64,000 nt of DNA from an uncultured Muribaculaceae bacterium (GCA_934675575.1 CAKUQQ010000007.1:62001-126000), one strand, 5' to 3'. Positions 8,253 through 16,898 are shown, counted from the stretch's first letter. Made by a program: numbers and translations. The notes: generated by a model from the sequence alone, not told the origin.

Positions 8253-8885
8253 ATGGAACTCGATTTCGATAAAATGGGCGGCTTGATTCCTGCCATTGTG
8301 CAAGACGCTCACACAAAAAATGTGCTTATGCTTGGCTTCATGAATAAAGAAGCCTACGAAAAGACTTTGCAGACAAAGAAAGTGACATTCTGGAGCCGCA
8401 CACGCAACAAGTTGTGGACTAAAGGCGAGGAGAGCGGACATTTTCTTGATCTGGTGTCGATGTGCTGTGATTGCGACCACGACACGCTGCTTGTGCAGGC
8501 TTTGCCAAACGGACCGGTGTGTCACACAGGGTCGGCAACATGCTTTAGCGACAAGAATGACTATGGTGTGGAGTTTCTGAGCTATTTGCAAGATTTTATC
8601 GACAAGCGTCACAAGGAAATGCCAGAAGGCTCCTACACCACATCGCTATTTGAGAGCGGAATAAACCGCATGGCGCAAAAAGTGGGCGAAGAAGCCCTTG
8701 AGACGGTGATTGAGGCCACTAACGGCACACCAGGGCGAATGGTATATGAGGCCAGCGACATGCTATATCACTTGATAGTGTTGCTCAGCGCAAAGGGATT
8801 GAGAATAGAAGATGTGGCCGAGGATTTGTGTGACCGCCATTTGAAGAAAAAATCACAATACAACAAGCATTACGACAATAAGTAA
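8253..8885 (+). CDS. hisIE: Bifunctional PR-AMP cyclohydrolase / PR-ATP pyrophosphatase
   Basis: Fused enzyme for steps two and three of histidine synthesis. The N-terminal HisI half (about 1-110) has the zinc/magnesium site CCDCDHDTLL and upstream WSRTRNKLW; the C-terminal HisE half (about 115-210) is an all-helical MazG-like domain with KVGEEALETVIEA and the metal-binding YEASDMLYHL. The 210-residue length is typical for fused forms. It lies 13 bp after hisF and 22 bp before lysA. Confidence 0.96.
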   Translation: MELDFDKMGGLIPAIVQDAHTKNVLMLGFMNKEAYEKTLQTKKVTFWSRTRNKLWTKGEESGHFLDLVSMCCDCDHDTLLVQALPNGPVCHTGSATCFSDKNDYGVEFLSYLQDFIDKRHKEMPEGSYTTSLFESGINRMAQKVGEEALETVIEATNGTPGRMVYEASDMLYHLIVLLSAKGLRIEDVAEDLCDRHLKKKSQYNKHYDNK

Positions 8886-8907
8886 TTTCAAAAAACAACT
8901 GCTGATT

Positions 8908-10053
8908 ATGACTCGCTTTCCAATAGAGAAATTTCAGGAATTGCCAACTCCGTTTTACTACTATGACTTGAAACTGCTTGGCAAAACCATCGACACCATT
9001 CTAAAGCATACGGAGGGTTATCCGTTTAAAGTGCATTATGCAATAAAGGCAAACGGAAATCCAAAGATTTTGAAGGAGGTGGTGAAAAAAGGACTTGGTG
9101 TTGACCTTGTGAGTGGAGGTGAAATAAAGGCTTCGCTTGCGGCAGGGTTCAAGCCTGAAAAAATGGTGTATTCTGGAGTTGGAAAGACCGATTGGGAGAT
9201 TAATCTTGGGCTTGACAACGACATATATTGCTTTAACGTAGAGTCGATACCGGAACTTTATGTGATAAATGAACTTGCCGAGAAAAAAGGCAAGGTGGCA
9301 GGAATAGCAATCAGAGTCAACCCAGACATTGATGCTCACACGCATCGTTACATAACAACAGGAACAGCCGAGGACAAATTCGGCATAAACATAGAGATGC
9401 TGGCGCACGCTGTAGATGTTACGAGGGGACTGAAGAATTTGCATCTGCGTGGTCTGCACTTTCATGTTGGGTCGCAAATAACGCGCATGGAGCCGTTTGC
9501 AATGCTGTGTGAATCGGTAAACAGTTTGCAGGATTATTTCGACAGGCATGGCATACATTTTGAAATGATAAATGTTGGCGGAGGCCTTGGCGTGGATTAT
9601 GAATATCCCGACATCAACAAAATACCAGACTTCGTACACTTCTTCGATACTTTCAAGAAACACTTGAAGGTGCGAAAGGGGCAAGAGGTGCATTTTGAGC
9701 TTGGACGCTCAATTGTGGCAGAATGCGGCTCGCTGATAGCACGGGTGGTGTTTGTAAAGGAGGCAAGAAACAAGAAATTTGTTATACTTGATGCCGGAAT
9801 GACCGATTTGATACGTCCGGCATTGTATCAGGCGCATCATGTGATACAAAATTTGACATCGGCCGACACTGCCTCTGACGTGTATGATGTGGTGGGGCCA
9901 ATATGCGAATCAAGCGATGTGTTTGGCCGTGATGAGAAGTTGCCGGTGTCACGCCGAGGTGATTTGTTTGCCATACGCACAGCTGGCGCTTATGGAGAAA
10001 CTATGGCATCGCACTACAATATGCGTCCGTTGCCAGGCAGCTATTTTGACTGA
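8908..10053 (+). CDS. lysA: Diaminopimelate decarboxylase
   Basis: PLP fold-type III enzyme making lysine from meso-diaminopimelate, so it also draws on the peptidoglycan precursor pool. The 381-residue product has the PLP-binding Lys in HYAIKANGN, the HVGSQI segment, glycine loop NVGGGLGVDYEYPD, substrate-binding ELGRSIVAECG, and the catalytic Cys at the dimer interface in CESSDVFGRD. The C-terminus GAYGETMASHYNMRP is canonical. It is shorter than the 420-residue E. coli form but complete. It sits 22 bp after hisIE and is probably the last gene of that transcript. Confidence 0.95.
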   Translation: MTRFPIEKFQELPTPFYYYDLKLLGKTIDTILKHTEGYPFKVHYAIKANGNPKILKEVVKKGLGVDLVSGGEIKASLAAGFKPEKMVYSGVGKTDWEINLGLDNDIYCFNVESIPELYVINELAEKKGKVAGIAIRVNPDIDAHTHRYITTGTAEDKFGINIEMLAHAVDVTRGLKNLHLRGLHFHVGSQITRMEPFAMLCESVNSLQDYFDRHGIHFEMINVGGGLGVDYEYPDINKIPDFVHFFDTFKKHLKVRKGQEVHFELGRSIVAECGSLIARVVFVKEARNKKFVILDAGMTDLIRPALYQAHHVIQNLTSADTASDVYDVVGPICESSDVFGRDEKLPVSRRGDLFAIRTAGAYGETMASHYNMRPLPGSYFD

Positions 10054-10142
10054 CCTTTAGCCTATGCGTGTGCATAAGTGACTGCAAACCACTGCTGTGT
10101 GATAGCAGAATGGCTTGAAAATGCGTGCTTTGTGATATTATT

Positions 10143-10174
10143 TTTGTTAGAACGCGAAAAAAGTATTAAATTTG
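10143..10174 (+). promoter_or_regulatory. Promoter of tRNA-Arg
   Basis: TTTG at 10143-10146, 20 bp spacer, TAAATTTG at 10167-10174, ending 38 bp before the mature tRNA 5' end. An essentially perfect Bacteroidota promoter, showing that the tRNA is transcribed separately from lysA. Confidence 0.75.
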
Positions 10175-10212
10175 CATTGCTTTAGGTGAGAAATCACCGA
10201 AGAAAATAATGG

Positions 10213-10287
10213 GGATCAGTAGCTCAGTTGGATTAGAGCAACAGCCTTCTAAGCTGTGGGTCAAGGGTTCGAATCCCTTCTGATTCA
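10213..10287 (+). tRNA. tRNA-Arg (anticodon TCT)
   Basis: A 75-nt cloverleaf: acceptor GGATCAG pairs with CTGATTC (one G-U), D stem GCTC/GAGC, anticodon stem ACAGC/GCTGT with loop CTTCTAA giving anticodon TCT (reads AGA/AGG), T arm AAGGG-TTCGAAT-CCCTT, discriminator A at 10287. CCA is not encoded. It has its own promoter upstream and a hairpin terminator four bases after the discriminator. Confidence 0.95.
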
Positions 10288-10290
10288 CTG

Positions 10291-10327
10291 AAGAGTCAAA
10301 GCACACAAGTGGTTTTGACTCTTTTTT
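10291..10327 (+). terminator. Intrinsic terminator of tRNA-Arg
   Basis: AAGAGTCAAA (10291-10300) pairs with TTTGACTCTT (10314-10323), 13-nt loop, then a T-run to 10327. Confidence 0.8.
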
Positions 10328-10459
10328 ATTACATGGAACTTTAGTTAAAGACTTGATTCTTAATCTGATTGCAGACTGCAAAATAAGCAGAATCTGTGAT
10401 TGTCGTGTCTTTTCAATTAACGATTGTGAGGTTTCTTGTTTAAGAATACATGTAGTGTT

Positions 10460-10490
10460 TTTGTGAAGTTTTTTGCTTTAATTACATTTG
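10460..10490 (+). promoter_or_regulatory. Promoter of the AT-rich secreted-protein gene
   Basis: TTTG at 10460-10463, 19 bp spacer, TACATTTG at 10483-10490; the ATG follows at 10516. The gene therefore appears independently expressed despite its foreign base composition. Confidence 0.6.
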
Positions 10491-10515
10491 TCCATTAAAT
10501 AAATACACTTTTTTT

Positions 10516-11097
10516 ATGATACGATATATTTGGATACTTCTTTTTGCTATTCTTTCAATAAATTCATTTGCTCAGAAAATAGAAGTTGATAGAATTGAAG
10601 ATGATGGAAGTAGACAGCTTATGTGTTCTGGGAAAAAAGAAAAACTTGATGGAAAAGAATACAACTTCACAGTAAAAGCGTATGAAAAATATGGGGATAT
10701 TGATTGGTGTTTATTGGTTTCTTCTTTTTATTATATTCCAAATAATGCGACATTATTGATAAAATTAAGTAATAACGAAATTATGTCTTTACCAATAAAT
10801 AATCTTCATATAGGTCAAATTAACCTACCTTCTTATTCTTACAATATAGGCAACATATCATATTTGACACCATATCGAACCGCTGATTACTATAGTGCTA
10901 TATTTGCATTGTCTGATGAGCAATTCTGTAAAATTGAAAAATATGGAATTATAAAAATAAGAATATCATCTCATAGCTCATACAACGAAAAATCATGGGG
11001 AAAAGATAAATTGGGAAAATTTATTTTAAAATGTAGAAAACTGATAAATAGCCGTTTGCGTTCAACTATAGTTAAACGGATTTACGATGGTTTCTGA
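10516..11097 (+). CDS. Secreted protein of unknown function, AT-rich island
   Basis: I do not recognise this 193-residue protein. It begins with a typical signal peptide (MIRYIWILLFAILSINSFAQ, cleavage probably after SFA or FAQ). The mature part is rich in Asn, Ile, Lys, Ser and Tyr, with probable beta strands (FTVKAYEKYGDIDWCLLVSS, LLIKLSNNEIMSLP) and a basic C-terminus (KLGKFILKCRKLINSRLRS). The base and codon use is far more AT-rich than any neighbour, including AT-ending codons throughout, and it lies directly behind a tRNA gene, both signs of acquisition. Complete frame, own promoter and a strong downstream hairpin suggest it is functional rather than a remnant. Confidence 0.8.
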   Translation: MIRYIWILLFAILSINSFAQKIEVDRIEDDGSRQLMCSGKKEKLDGKEYNFTVKAYEKYGDIDWCLLVSSFYYIPNNATLLIKLSNNEIMSLPINNLHIGQINLPSYSYNIGNISYLTPYRTADYYSAIFALSDEQFCKIEKYGIIKIRISSHSSYNEKSWGKDKLGKFILKCRKLINSRLRSTIVKRIYDGF

Positions 11098-11127
11098 TAA
11101 GTAGTTACTGGCTTTTCAAAATGAATC

Positions 11128-11185
11128 GCGAGTCCATGTGTTTGTTGCAAATAGCAACAGAACATGGACTCGCTTAATTTTTATT
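11128..11185 (+). terminator. Two-tier hairpin terminator
   Basis: Outer stem GCGAGTCCATGT (11128-11139) with ACATGGACTCGC (11162-11173), inner stem TGTTGC (11143-11148) with GCAACA (11154-11159), then TTAATTTTTATT. It closes the AT-rich gene and could partly act on the minus-strand gene converging from 11260. Confidence 0.7.
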
Positions 11186-11259
11186 CTGTAGGAAATCTTC
11201 AATTTTGTAGGTCTTGTGCCAAGAAAAGCACAGGGCTGCAAGTGTTTGGGGTGGAGTGG

Positions 11260-11703
11260 TTATTTGGATTTTGATTTGGACTTTGCCTTGGTCTTGGCTT
11301 TGCTTTTTGATTTGGCTGTGGAGGCTTGAGATAGGGCAAGCTTGATGTTCTTGATGATGGCTTCTGATGAGTAGGTGGCTCCTGTGGCTGCGTCGGCTTC
11401 TACCTTGAGCGCCTGTGCCACGGTTTTGCCTGTGTATTGTGGGAAAATGTGATTTTTAGCCTTGTTGAAATAAGCTGGACTTTCTTGGTTTTTGAGAGCC
11501 TCGATTTTTTCGATTTTCCCGTTAGTGATGTAGATGTTGAGCGGAGTGGTGCCGTTGTAGCCATAGATTTTCTTGCCAATTTCTCCTGTGAAAATGATTT
11601 TTGTGGACTTTGCGGCGGTCTTGGTTTTGGCAACCATGGGTAATGATACGGCGGCAGCAAGTGCCACAACTGCAAATCTTGAAACTAATGTTTTGAATGT
11701 CAT
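11260..11703 (-). CDS. Exported FMN-binding-domain protein with Ser/Lys tail
   Basis: A 147-residue protein with a signal peptide (hydrophobic FAVVALAAAVSLPMVA, cleavage near residue 25) and one FMN_bind domain. The segment DAATGATYSSEAI (residues 104-116) fits the D-x-x-(S/T)-G-A-(T/S) motif where ApbE attaches FMN covalently to the Thr, here Thr110. After the domain comes a tail of alternating Lys with Ser, Thr or Ala (about 129-147). Family knowledge suggests extracytoplasmic electron transfer; the partner is not evident here. The ATG at 11703 begins the signal peptide; an in-frame start at 11736 would add 11 unlikely residues. Confidence 0.75.
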   Translation of the reverse strand: MTFKTLVSRFAVVALAAAVSLPMVAKTKTAAKSTKIIFTGEIGKKIYGYNGTTPLNIYITNGKIEKIEALKNQESPAYFNKAKNHIFPQYTGKTVAQALKVEADAATGATYSSEAIIKNIKLALSQASTAKSKSKAKTKAKSKSKSK

Positions 11704-11749
11704 AATAATAGAAATACGCGTTTTGTTGTCAGTCATCTATCACAGGCTG

Positions 11750-11757
11750 CAAAGATA
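11750..11757 (-). promoter_or_regulatory. -7 box for the FMN-binding-domain gene
   Basis: CAAAGATA on the plus strand reads TATCTTTG on the minus strand, matching TAnnTTTG, 47 bp before the ATG at 11703. I see no good -33 element. Confidence 0.45.
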
Positions 11758-11854
11758 AGAAAAAATGTTGGGTTGGGGTAGTGTGTGGCGCGGAGTGAGG
11801 CGGTGTGGTTATGGAAAAATGAGATTTTTTCTTTTTTATTAGCTATTATTACAT

Positions 11855-11862
11855 TATCTTTG
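11855..11862 (+). promoter_or_regulatory. -7 box for tsaC
   Basis: TATCTTTG, 65 bp before the tsaC ATG. The -33 region is a T-rich stretch (11832-11837) rather than a clear TTTG. Confidence 0.5.
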
Positions 11863-11927
11863 AATAAGATAAGTTGCACATCGGCATAATCACGCATGAT
11901 GCGCTCTATTCTTTGGAATAAGCATAA

Positions 11928-12506
11928 ATGATTGATTTTAGAATGATTGAAGACGACATTAAGGAATGTGTGGAGGTGATGAAGAAGGGTGGTCTCATTC
12001 TTTATCCCACCGACACCATTTGGGGTATAGGGTGTGATGCCACCAATGCTGAGGCTGTGAAGAAAGTGTATGCACTGAAACAGCGTGCAGACAACAAGGC
12101 TTTGATTGTGCTGCTTGACAGCGTGGAGCATCTGGATCACTATGTGGTGAATGTGCCTGAAATGGCATACGAGCTTTTAGATGTGGCCGTGAAACCTCTG
12201 ACAATCATATATGACGGTGCTTATAATCTGGCGCCAAATATGCTTGGCGACAACGACAGTGTGGGCATAAGAATCTCGCACGAGGAGTTCAGCCACAGGC
12301 TTTGCGAGGAGTTTGGCAAACCGGTGGTGTCAACATCAGCCAACATAAGCGGTGGTGCCACGGCTCATTACTTTGACGAGATTGATGACAAGATTAAAGG
12401 GGGCGTGGATTATGTGGTGAAATATCGCCAGAACGACAAGAAACCGCATGAAGCCTCAAACATAATAATGCTTAAGGAAGACGGCAGCTTTAAGATACTG
12501 AGATAA
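11928..12506 (+). CDS. tsaC: L-threonylcarbamoyladenylate synthase (TsaC/Sua5/YrdC)
   Basis: Makes threonylcarbamoyl-AMP from Thr, bicarbonate and ATP, the donor for t6A37 in ANN-decoding tRNAs. The 192-residue YrdC fold shows GGLILYPTDTIWGIGCDA and the nearby basic KQRADNKALIVLL (RNA/ATP-binding Lys-Arg cluster), then SVGIRI and STSANISGG. No C-terminal Sua5 domain is present, so it is the short TsaC form. A frame-consistent ATG also occurs at 11943. It appears to head a run with the sugar transferase, ClC and fmt genes. Confidence 0.93.
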   Translation: MIDFRMIEDDIKECVEVMKKGGLILYPTDTIWGIGCDATNAEAVKKVYALKQRADNKALIVLLDSVEHLDHYVVNVPEMAYELLDVAVKPLTIIYDGAYNLAPNMLGDNDSVGIRISHEEFSHRLCEEFGKPVVSTSANISGGATAHYFDEIDDKIKGGVDYVVKYRQNDKKPHEASNIIMLKEDGSFKILR

Positions 12507-12560
12507 GCGCACCCGTGCCCAAGAGTAGTGGCGGCGTGGCTTTGAAACAAACAGACGATT

Positions 12561-13973
12561 GTGGTTGACAAGAAAAGACTGAGAGTGGAATATGTGGTGT
12601 CGGACTATCTGGCATCGAACGTGGCATGGTTAGTGTATAACTGTGTGCGCTACCGCATTGTGGATTCGTGCGGCGGATTTAATTCGCTTTTTTCTTTTCT
12701 GACGTCGGACATGGTGCTGATGGGGCAGCTGGTGTTTCCGCTGGTGATGATGGCGGAATATTATTTCTCCGGTTACTACAACGAGGTGTTTCGCAAGTCG
12801 CGGCTGCAAGAGCTGTTTGTGACGCTTGGCAGTGCGCTCGTCAACTCACTGGTGGTGTTTTTCATAGCCATGCTTAATGACATGATGCGCAATCGCGAGC
12901 TTAATTATGAGCTGTACTTTTTGATGTTTGGATTGTTTTTTGCAACTGTGTATGCCGGACGATTGATGATTTCGGGGCGCACGGTGAGGAAAATAAGGCA
13001 AGGACAGTGGTACTCAAAGACGCTTGTGGTGGGACACGGCACAGCGGCGGCGACGTTTGTAGATAGGCTAAGGCAAAGCCGCGATGTGCTCGGCTACAAG
13101 GTGGTGGGGTGTGTGAGGATACCTGGCGAGAAAGACGCTGATATGGACTTGGATTGCTACGAGCTTGACTCTCTGGACAAAGTGTGCCGTGACGAGGCCG
13201 TGAATGAGCTGATAGTGGCACCGACAAAACATGACTCGCCAAATGTGTTGTGGGTTATAGACCGTCTGTTTGCCTTGAATTTGCCAATAAAAATAACGCC
13301 AGAGCAATTTGGGGTATTGTCGAAGGCGAAGCTTAGCGACTTGTATGGCGACCCGCTGGTTGATATATCGAGCAGCACCATGAGCGCATCGCAGCAAAAC
13401 ATAAAACGGCTGGTAGATGTGGTGGTGTCGGTTGTGGTGCTTTTGGCACTGCTGCCAGTGTTTGCAATAGTGGCTGTGGCTATAAAACTTGACTCAAAGG
13501 GCAGTGTGTTTTACTCGCAGGAGCGGGTGGGGCAGCATAACAAGATATTCAGGATATATAAATTCCGCTCCATGGTCACCAACGCCGAGCATGACAATGT
13601 GCCACGGCTCAGCAGTGGCAATGACTCGCGCATAACGAAGGTGGGGCATTTTTTGCGGAAATATAGGGTAGATGAGCTGCCGCAATTTTGGAATGTGCTG
13701 AAGGGCGACATGTCGCTTGTGGGGCCTCGGCCAGAAAGACAATATTTTGTCAACCAGATTTTGAAGCGTGTGCCGGCTTACTCGCTGGTGCATCAAGTGC
13801 GGCCAGGCATAACGTCGATGGGCATGGTGAAGTTTGGCTATGCCGAGAACATAGACGAAATGGTGAGGCGGCTTGACTACGACTTGCTTTATTTGGAGAA
13901 CATGTCACTGCTCAACGACTTGAAAATAATGTGTTACACGGTGAGAATAGTGTTTACAGGGAAAGGTGTTTAA
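12561..13973 (+). CDS. Polyprenyl-phosphate sugar-1-phosphate transferase (WcaJ/PglC-like)
   Basis: Initiating transferase that places a sugar-1-phosphate on undecaprenyl phosphate for surface polysaccharide assembly. The 470-residue protein has four N-terminal membrane segments (to about 145), a cytoplasmic CoA-binding-like region (about 150-265), and the catalytic domain from about 275: membrane re-entrant helix LVDVVVSVVVLLALLP, YKFRSM, RKYRVDELPQFWNVLKGDMS and VGPRPERQYF. The Asp-Glu of VDELPQ is the expected catalytic pair. It starts at GTG (12561). Unusually it is not in a recognisable capsule cluster; neighbours are tsaC and a chloride channel, whose ATG overlaps this stop by one base. 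Confidence 0.92.
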   Translation: MVDKKRLRVEYVVSDYLASNVAWLVYNCVRYRIVDSCGGFNSLFSFLTSDMVLMGQLVFPLVMMAEYYFSGYYNEVFRKSRLQELFVTLGSALVNSLVVFFIAMLNDMMRNRELNYELYFLMFGLFFATVYAGRLMISGRTVRKIRQGQWYSKTLVVGHGTAAATFVDRLRQSRDVLGYKVVGCVRIPGEKDADMDLDCYELDSLDKVCRDEAVNELIVAPTKHDSPNVLWVIDRLFALNLPIKITPEQFGVLSKAKLSDLYGDPLVDISSSTMSASQQNIKRLVDVVVSVVVLLALLPVFAIVAVAIKLDSKGSVFYSQERVGQHNKIFRIYKFRSMVTNAEHDNVPRLSSGNDSRITKVGHFLRKYRVDELPQFWNVLKGDMSLVGPRPERQYFVNQILKRVPAYSLVHQVRPGITSMGMVKFGYAENIDEMVRRLDYDLLYLENMSLLNDLKIMCYTVRIVFTGKGV

Positions 13974-15802
13974 TGGAACAATATAAGGAAAAAGATATTT
14001 CGGACGAAACCATAGAACAGCGCGACGGGTGGTTTGTGAAAATGCTGCTGTGGCGAGAAAAGCACATAAAGGAAAAGACGTTTATGGTGCTTCTTGCCAT
14101 TGTGGTGGGAATAGCGGCAGGCCTTGCGTCGGTGCTTCTGAAGTTTTTGATTACCACAATTTCGCAATTTGTGACATCGGGTGTGCAAATTTCTCATGGC
14201 AACTGGCTTTTCATAGTGGTGCCGGTGGTGGGTGTGCTGCTGTCGGGACTCTATGTGAGATATGTGGTTAGGGATAACATATCGCATGGTGTGACGCGTG
14301 TGCTGCACGCCATAGCCCAGAAAAAAAGCCGTTTGAAGGTGCATAACATGTATGCGTCGCTTGTGGCATCGTCGATGACGATAGGTTGTGGTGGTTCGGT
14401 GGGAGCCGAGGGTCCAATTGTGTTTACCGGCGCAGCCATAGGGTCGAATTTGGGACAGGCGTTCAGATTGTCGCCACAGCTGCTGATGATGCTCGTGGGC
14501 TGTGGTGCCGCAGCCGGCATTGCCGGCATTTTCAAGGCTCCAATAGCAGGAGTGCTGTTCACCATAGAGGTGCTTATGCTCGACTTGACTGGAGGGTCGG
14601 CGTTACCGTTGATATTGTCGTCGGTGGCAGGAGCAACGGTGTCGTATGCCTTCACTGGCTATAACGTGGAATTCTTCTTCTCGCAGAGCGAGCCATTTTT
14701 TGCAAGCCGCATACCGTTTGCGGTGCTACTTGGTGTGTTTTGTGGACTGGTGTCGCTGTATTTCAGCAAGATGATAGGCGTGATGGAGCAAATGTTTGGA
14801 AAACTCAGAAGCGCGAAGTTGCGATTTCTGGTGGGAGCGGTGATATTAAGCTCGCTCGTGTTTTTGTTTCCGCCGCTCTATGGCGAGGGCTATGTGTCGG
14901 TTAATCACTTGCTCAACGGTGAAGTAACGGCACTGTTTGACAACAGTATTTTCTATGGCTACAGAAACAGCGTGTGGAGCTGCATATTGCTGCTTGGCAG
15001 CCTGGTGCTGTTCAAGAGCTTTGCCACAAGTGCCACCAATGGCGGCGGTGGTGTGGGCGGTACGTTTGCGCCATCATTATATGTGGGTTGCATGGCCGGC
15101 TTTTTGTTTGCCTTTACCATTAACTCGCTTGACCTCGTGAGCGGTGCGCCGTTATCGACCAAAAACTTTGCCCTTATGGGCATGGCCGGTGTGATGGCCG
15201 GTGTGATGCAGGCTCCGCTGATGGCCATATTCCTCACGGCTGAAATGACTGGTGGATATGAGCTGTTTTTGCCGTTGCTGATAGTGTCGGCAATCAGTTA
15301 TGGCACATGCCGCATGGTGACACCATATAGCATATACACCAAGCGTCTGGCAAAGCGCGGTGAGCTGCTCACCCACCAAAAAGACCAGACTGTGCTCACG
15401 CTGCTGAAAATGGACAGTGTGGTGGAAAAGGACTTTATAGAAGTTCACCCTGACATGAGCTTGAAGGACATGGTGGATGTGATTTCGCGCAGCCACAGAA
15501 ATTTGTTTCCTGTGACCGATGAAGCTGGTGTGCTGCTCGGTGTGGTGCTGCTTGATGACATAAGGAACATAATTTTCAGGCCAGACTTGTATCGGAGAAT
15601 GCATGTGAACCGATTTATGTCGATGCCACCGGCAAAGGTGGTGCTCGGAACTCCCATGGAGCAGGTGATGCGTGTGTTTGACGACACCAATGCATGGAAT
15701 TTGCCTGTGGTTGATGAAAAGGGCCGCTATGTGGGCTTTGTGTCGAAATCGAAGATTTTCAGCTCATACAGAAGTGTGCTGAAGCACTATACTTATGACT
15801 GA
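13973..15802 (+). CDS. ClC-family chloride channel/antiporter with CBS pair
   Basis: Moves chloride, possibly in exchange for protons, across the inner membrane. The 609-residue product has the 18-helix ClC core with GGSVGAEGPIV near 140, where the Glu matches the gating glutamate of known antiporters, GIAGIFKAPIAG near 180 and GGVGGTFAPSLYVG near 360. Two C-terminal CBS domains follow (about 485-540 and 550-605), so nucleotide or ionic-strength sensing is possible. The ATG at 13973 overlaps the upstream TAA; an in-frame start at 13931 lies inside the previous gene and would add non-homologous residues. Confidence 0.93.
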   Translation: MEQYKEKDISDETIEQRDGWFVKMLLWREKHIKEKTFMVLLAIVVGIAAGLASVLLKFLITTISQFVTSGVQISHGNWLFIVVPVVGVLLSGLYVRYVVRDNISHGVTRVLHAIAQKKSRLKVHNMYASLVASSMTIGCGGSVGAEGPIVFTGAAIGSNLGQAFRLSPQLLMMLVGCGAAAGIAGIFKAPIAGVLFTIEVLMLDLTGGSALPLILSSVAGATVSYAFTGYNVEFFFSQSEPFFASRIPFAVLLGVFCGLVSLYFSKMIGVMEQMFGKLRSAKLRFLVGAVILSSLVFLFPPLYGEGYVSVNHLLNGEVTALFDNSIFYGYRNSVWSCILLLGSLVLFKSFATSATNGGGGVGGTFAPSLYVGCMAGFLFAFTINSLDLVSGAPLSTKNFALMGMAGVMAGVMQAPLMAIFLTAEMTGGYELFLPLLIVSAISYGTCRMVTPYSIYTKRLAKRGELLTHQKDQTVLTLLKMDSVVEKDFIEVHPDMSLKDMVDVISRSHRNLFPVTDEAGVLLGVVLLDDIRNIIFRPDLYRRMHVNRFMSMPPAKVVLGTPMEQVMRVFDDTNAWNLPVVDEKGRYVGFVSKSKIFSSYRSVLKHYTYD

Positions 15803-15868
15803 TGCCGAGAAGGCACATGCGTAGTGTGGTGGCATGGGAAAAAACAAAAAGCATTTGAAATTAAGAAA

Positions 15869-16831
15869 ATGGAAAAGAAAGATTTGAAGATAGTGTTTTT
15901 CGGTACACCGGAATTTGCGGTGGAGAGCTTGAAACGCCTTGTGGAAGGCGGCTACAATGTGGTGGGCGTGGTGACCATGCCAGACAAGCCGGCAGGACGC
16001 GGACACAAGATGTTTCATAGCCCGGTGAAAGAATATGCAGTGGAAAAGGGCTTGAAACTTATGCAGCCGGTGAAGCTGAAAGACCCTGAGTTTGTGGAGG
16101 AGTTGCGCAGTCTGCACGCTGATTTGCAGATAGTGATAGCTTTTAGAATGTTGCCAGAAATAGTGTGGAGCATGCCACCGCTGGGCACGTTTAACCTGCA
16201 TGCCTCACTGCTGCCAAAATATCGCGGAGCAGCGCCAATAAACTGGGCTGTGATGAACGGTGACACGGAAACGGGCGTGACCACATTTTTCTTGAAGCAT
16301 GAGATAGACACAGGTGACATAATTCAACAGCAAAAAATGCCTGTCGGCCGACATGACAACGTGGAAACCGTGTATGACGGACTGATGAAAATGGGTGCTG
16401 GCATGGTGATAGAAACCGTAGATGCAATCATAGCCGGCACTGTGCATGCAATTCCGCAAGACAAGCTGCTGACTAAAAATGAAGAACCGACACCAGCTCC
16501 AAAGATATTTAAGGACACTTGTAAAATTGACTGGAACTGGTGTGGTGAGAAGATATATAATCATGTGCGCGGATTGTCGCCATATCCGGCTGCTTGGACT
16601 GAGATAACGGACCAAGCCGGCAATGTATACACTGCAAAGATATTTGAAACAGGAGAACCCGAAACAGGCGTTAACGCTGTGCCAGGCGCAGTGACTGCCG
16701 ACAAGAACAGAATGTGGATAGGCTGTGGTGACGGCAGAATAGAGATTTTGTCGTTGCAACTTGCTGGCAAAAAGCGTATGGACGCAGGAGCTTTTTTGCG
16801 CGGTTTTGACGTGAGCGGCTGCAAATGCTGA
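15869..16831 (+). CDS. fmt: Methionyl-tRNA formyltransferase
   Basis: Formylates initiator Met-tRNA using 10-formyl-THF. The 320-residue protein has the N-terminal Rossmann domain (KIVFFGTPEFAV), the catalytic signature NLHASLLPKYRGAAPI with Asn, His and downstream Asp (HEIDTGDI), and the C-terminal OB-like tRNA-binding domain (from about 205) containing VRGLSPYPAAW. A GTG at 15824 is in frame but the ATG at 15869 matches the family start. It lies 66 bp after the ClC gene and ends at a bidirectional terminator shared with glnS. Confidence 0.96.
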   Translation: MEKKDLKIVFFGTPEFAVESLKRLVEGGYNVVGVVTMPDKPAGRGHKMFHSPVKEYAVEKGLKLMQPVKLKDPEFVEELRSLHADLQIVIAFRMLPEIVWSMPPLGTFNLHASLLPKYRGAAPINWAVMNGDTETGVTTFFLKHEIDTGDIIQQQKMPVGRHDNVETVYDGLMKMGAGMVIETVDAIIAGTVHAIPQDKLLTKNEEPTPAPKIFKDTCKIDWNWCGEKIYNHVRGLSPYPAAWTEITDQAGNVYTAKIFETGEPETGVNAVPGAVTADKNRMWIGCGDGRIEILSLQLAGKKRMDAGAFLRGFDVSGCKC

Positions 16832-16862
16832 TTGAATAAGGGTAAATTTGTTTTATGATAAT

Positions 16863-16898
16863 AAAAAAGAATGAGCCGAATTAGGCTCATTCTTTTTT
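16863..16898. terminator. Bidirectional terminator between fmt and glnS
   Basis: AAAAAAGAATGAGCC (16863-16877) pairs perfectly with GGCTCATTCTTTTTT (16884-16898) around a 6-nt loop. The A-run and T-run give a U-tract on both strands, ending convergent fmt (+) and glnS (-). Confidence 0.9.

Noticed and set aside
10213-11185. Integrated mobile element with att sites at tRNA-Arg
   Set aside because: No integrase and no second copy of the tRNA 3' end found by eye; retained only as a composition-based suspicion.
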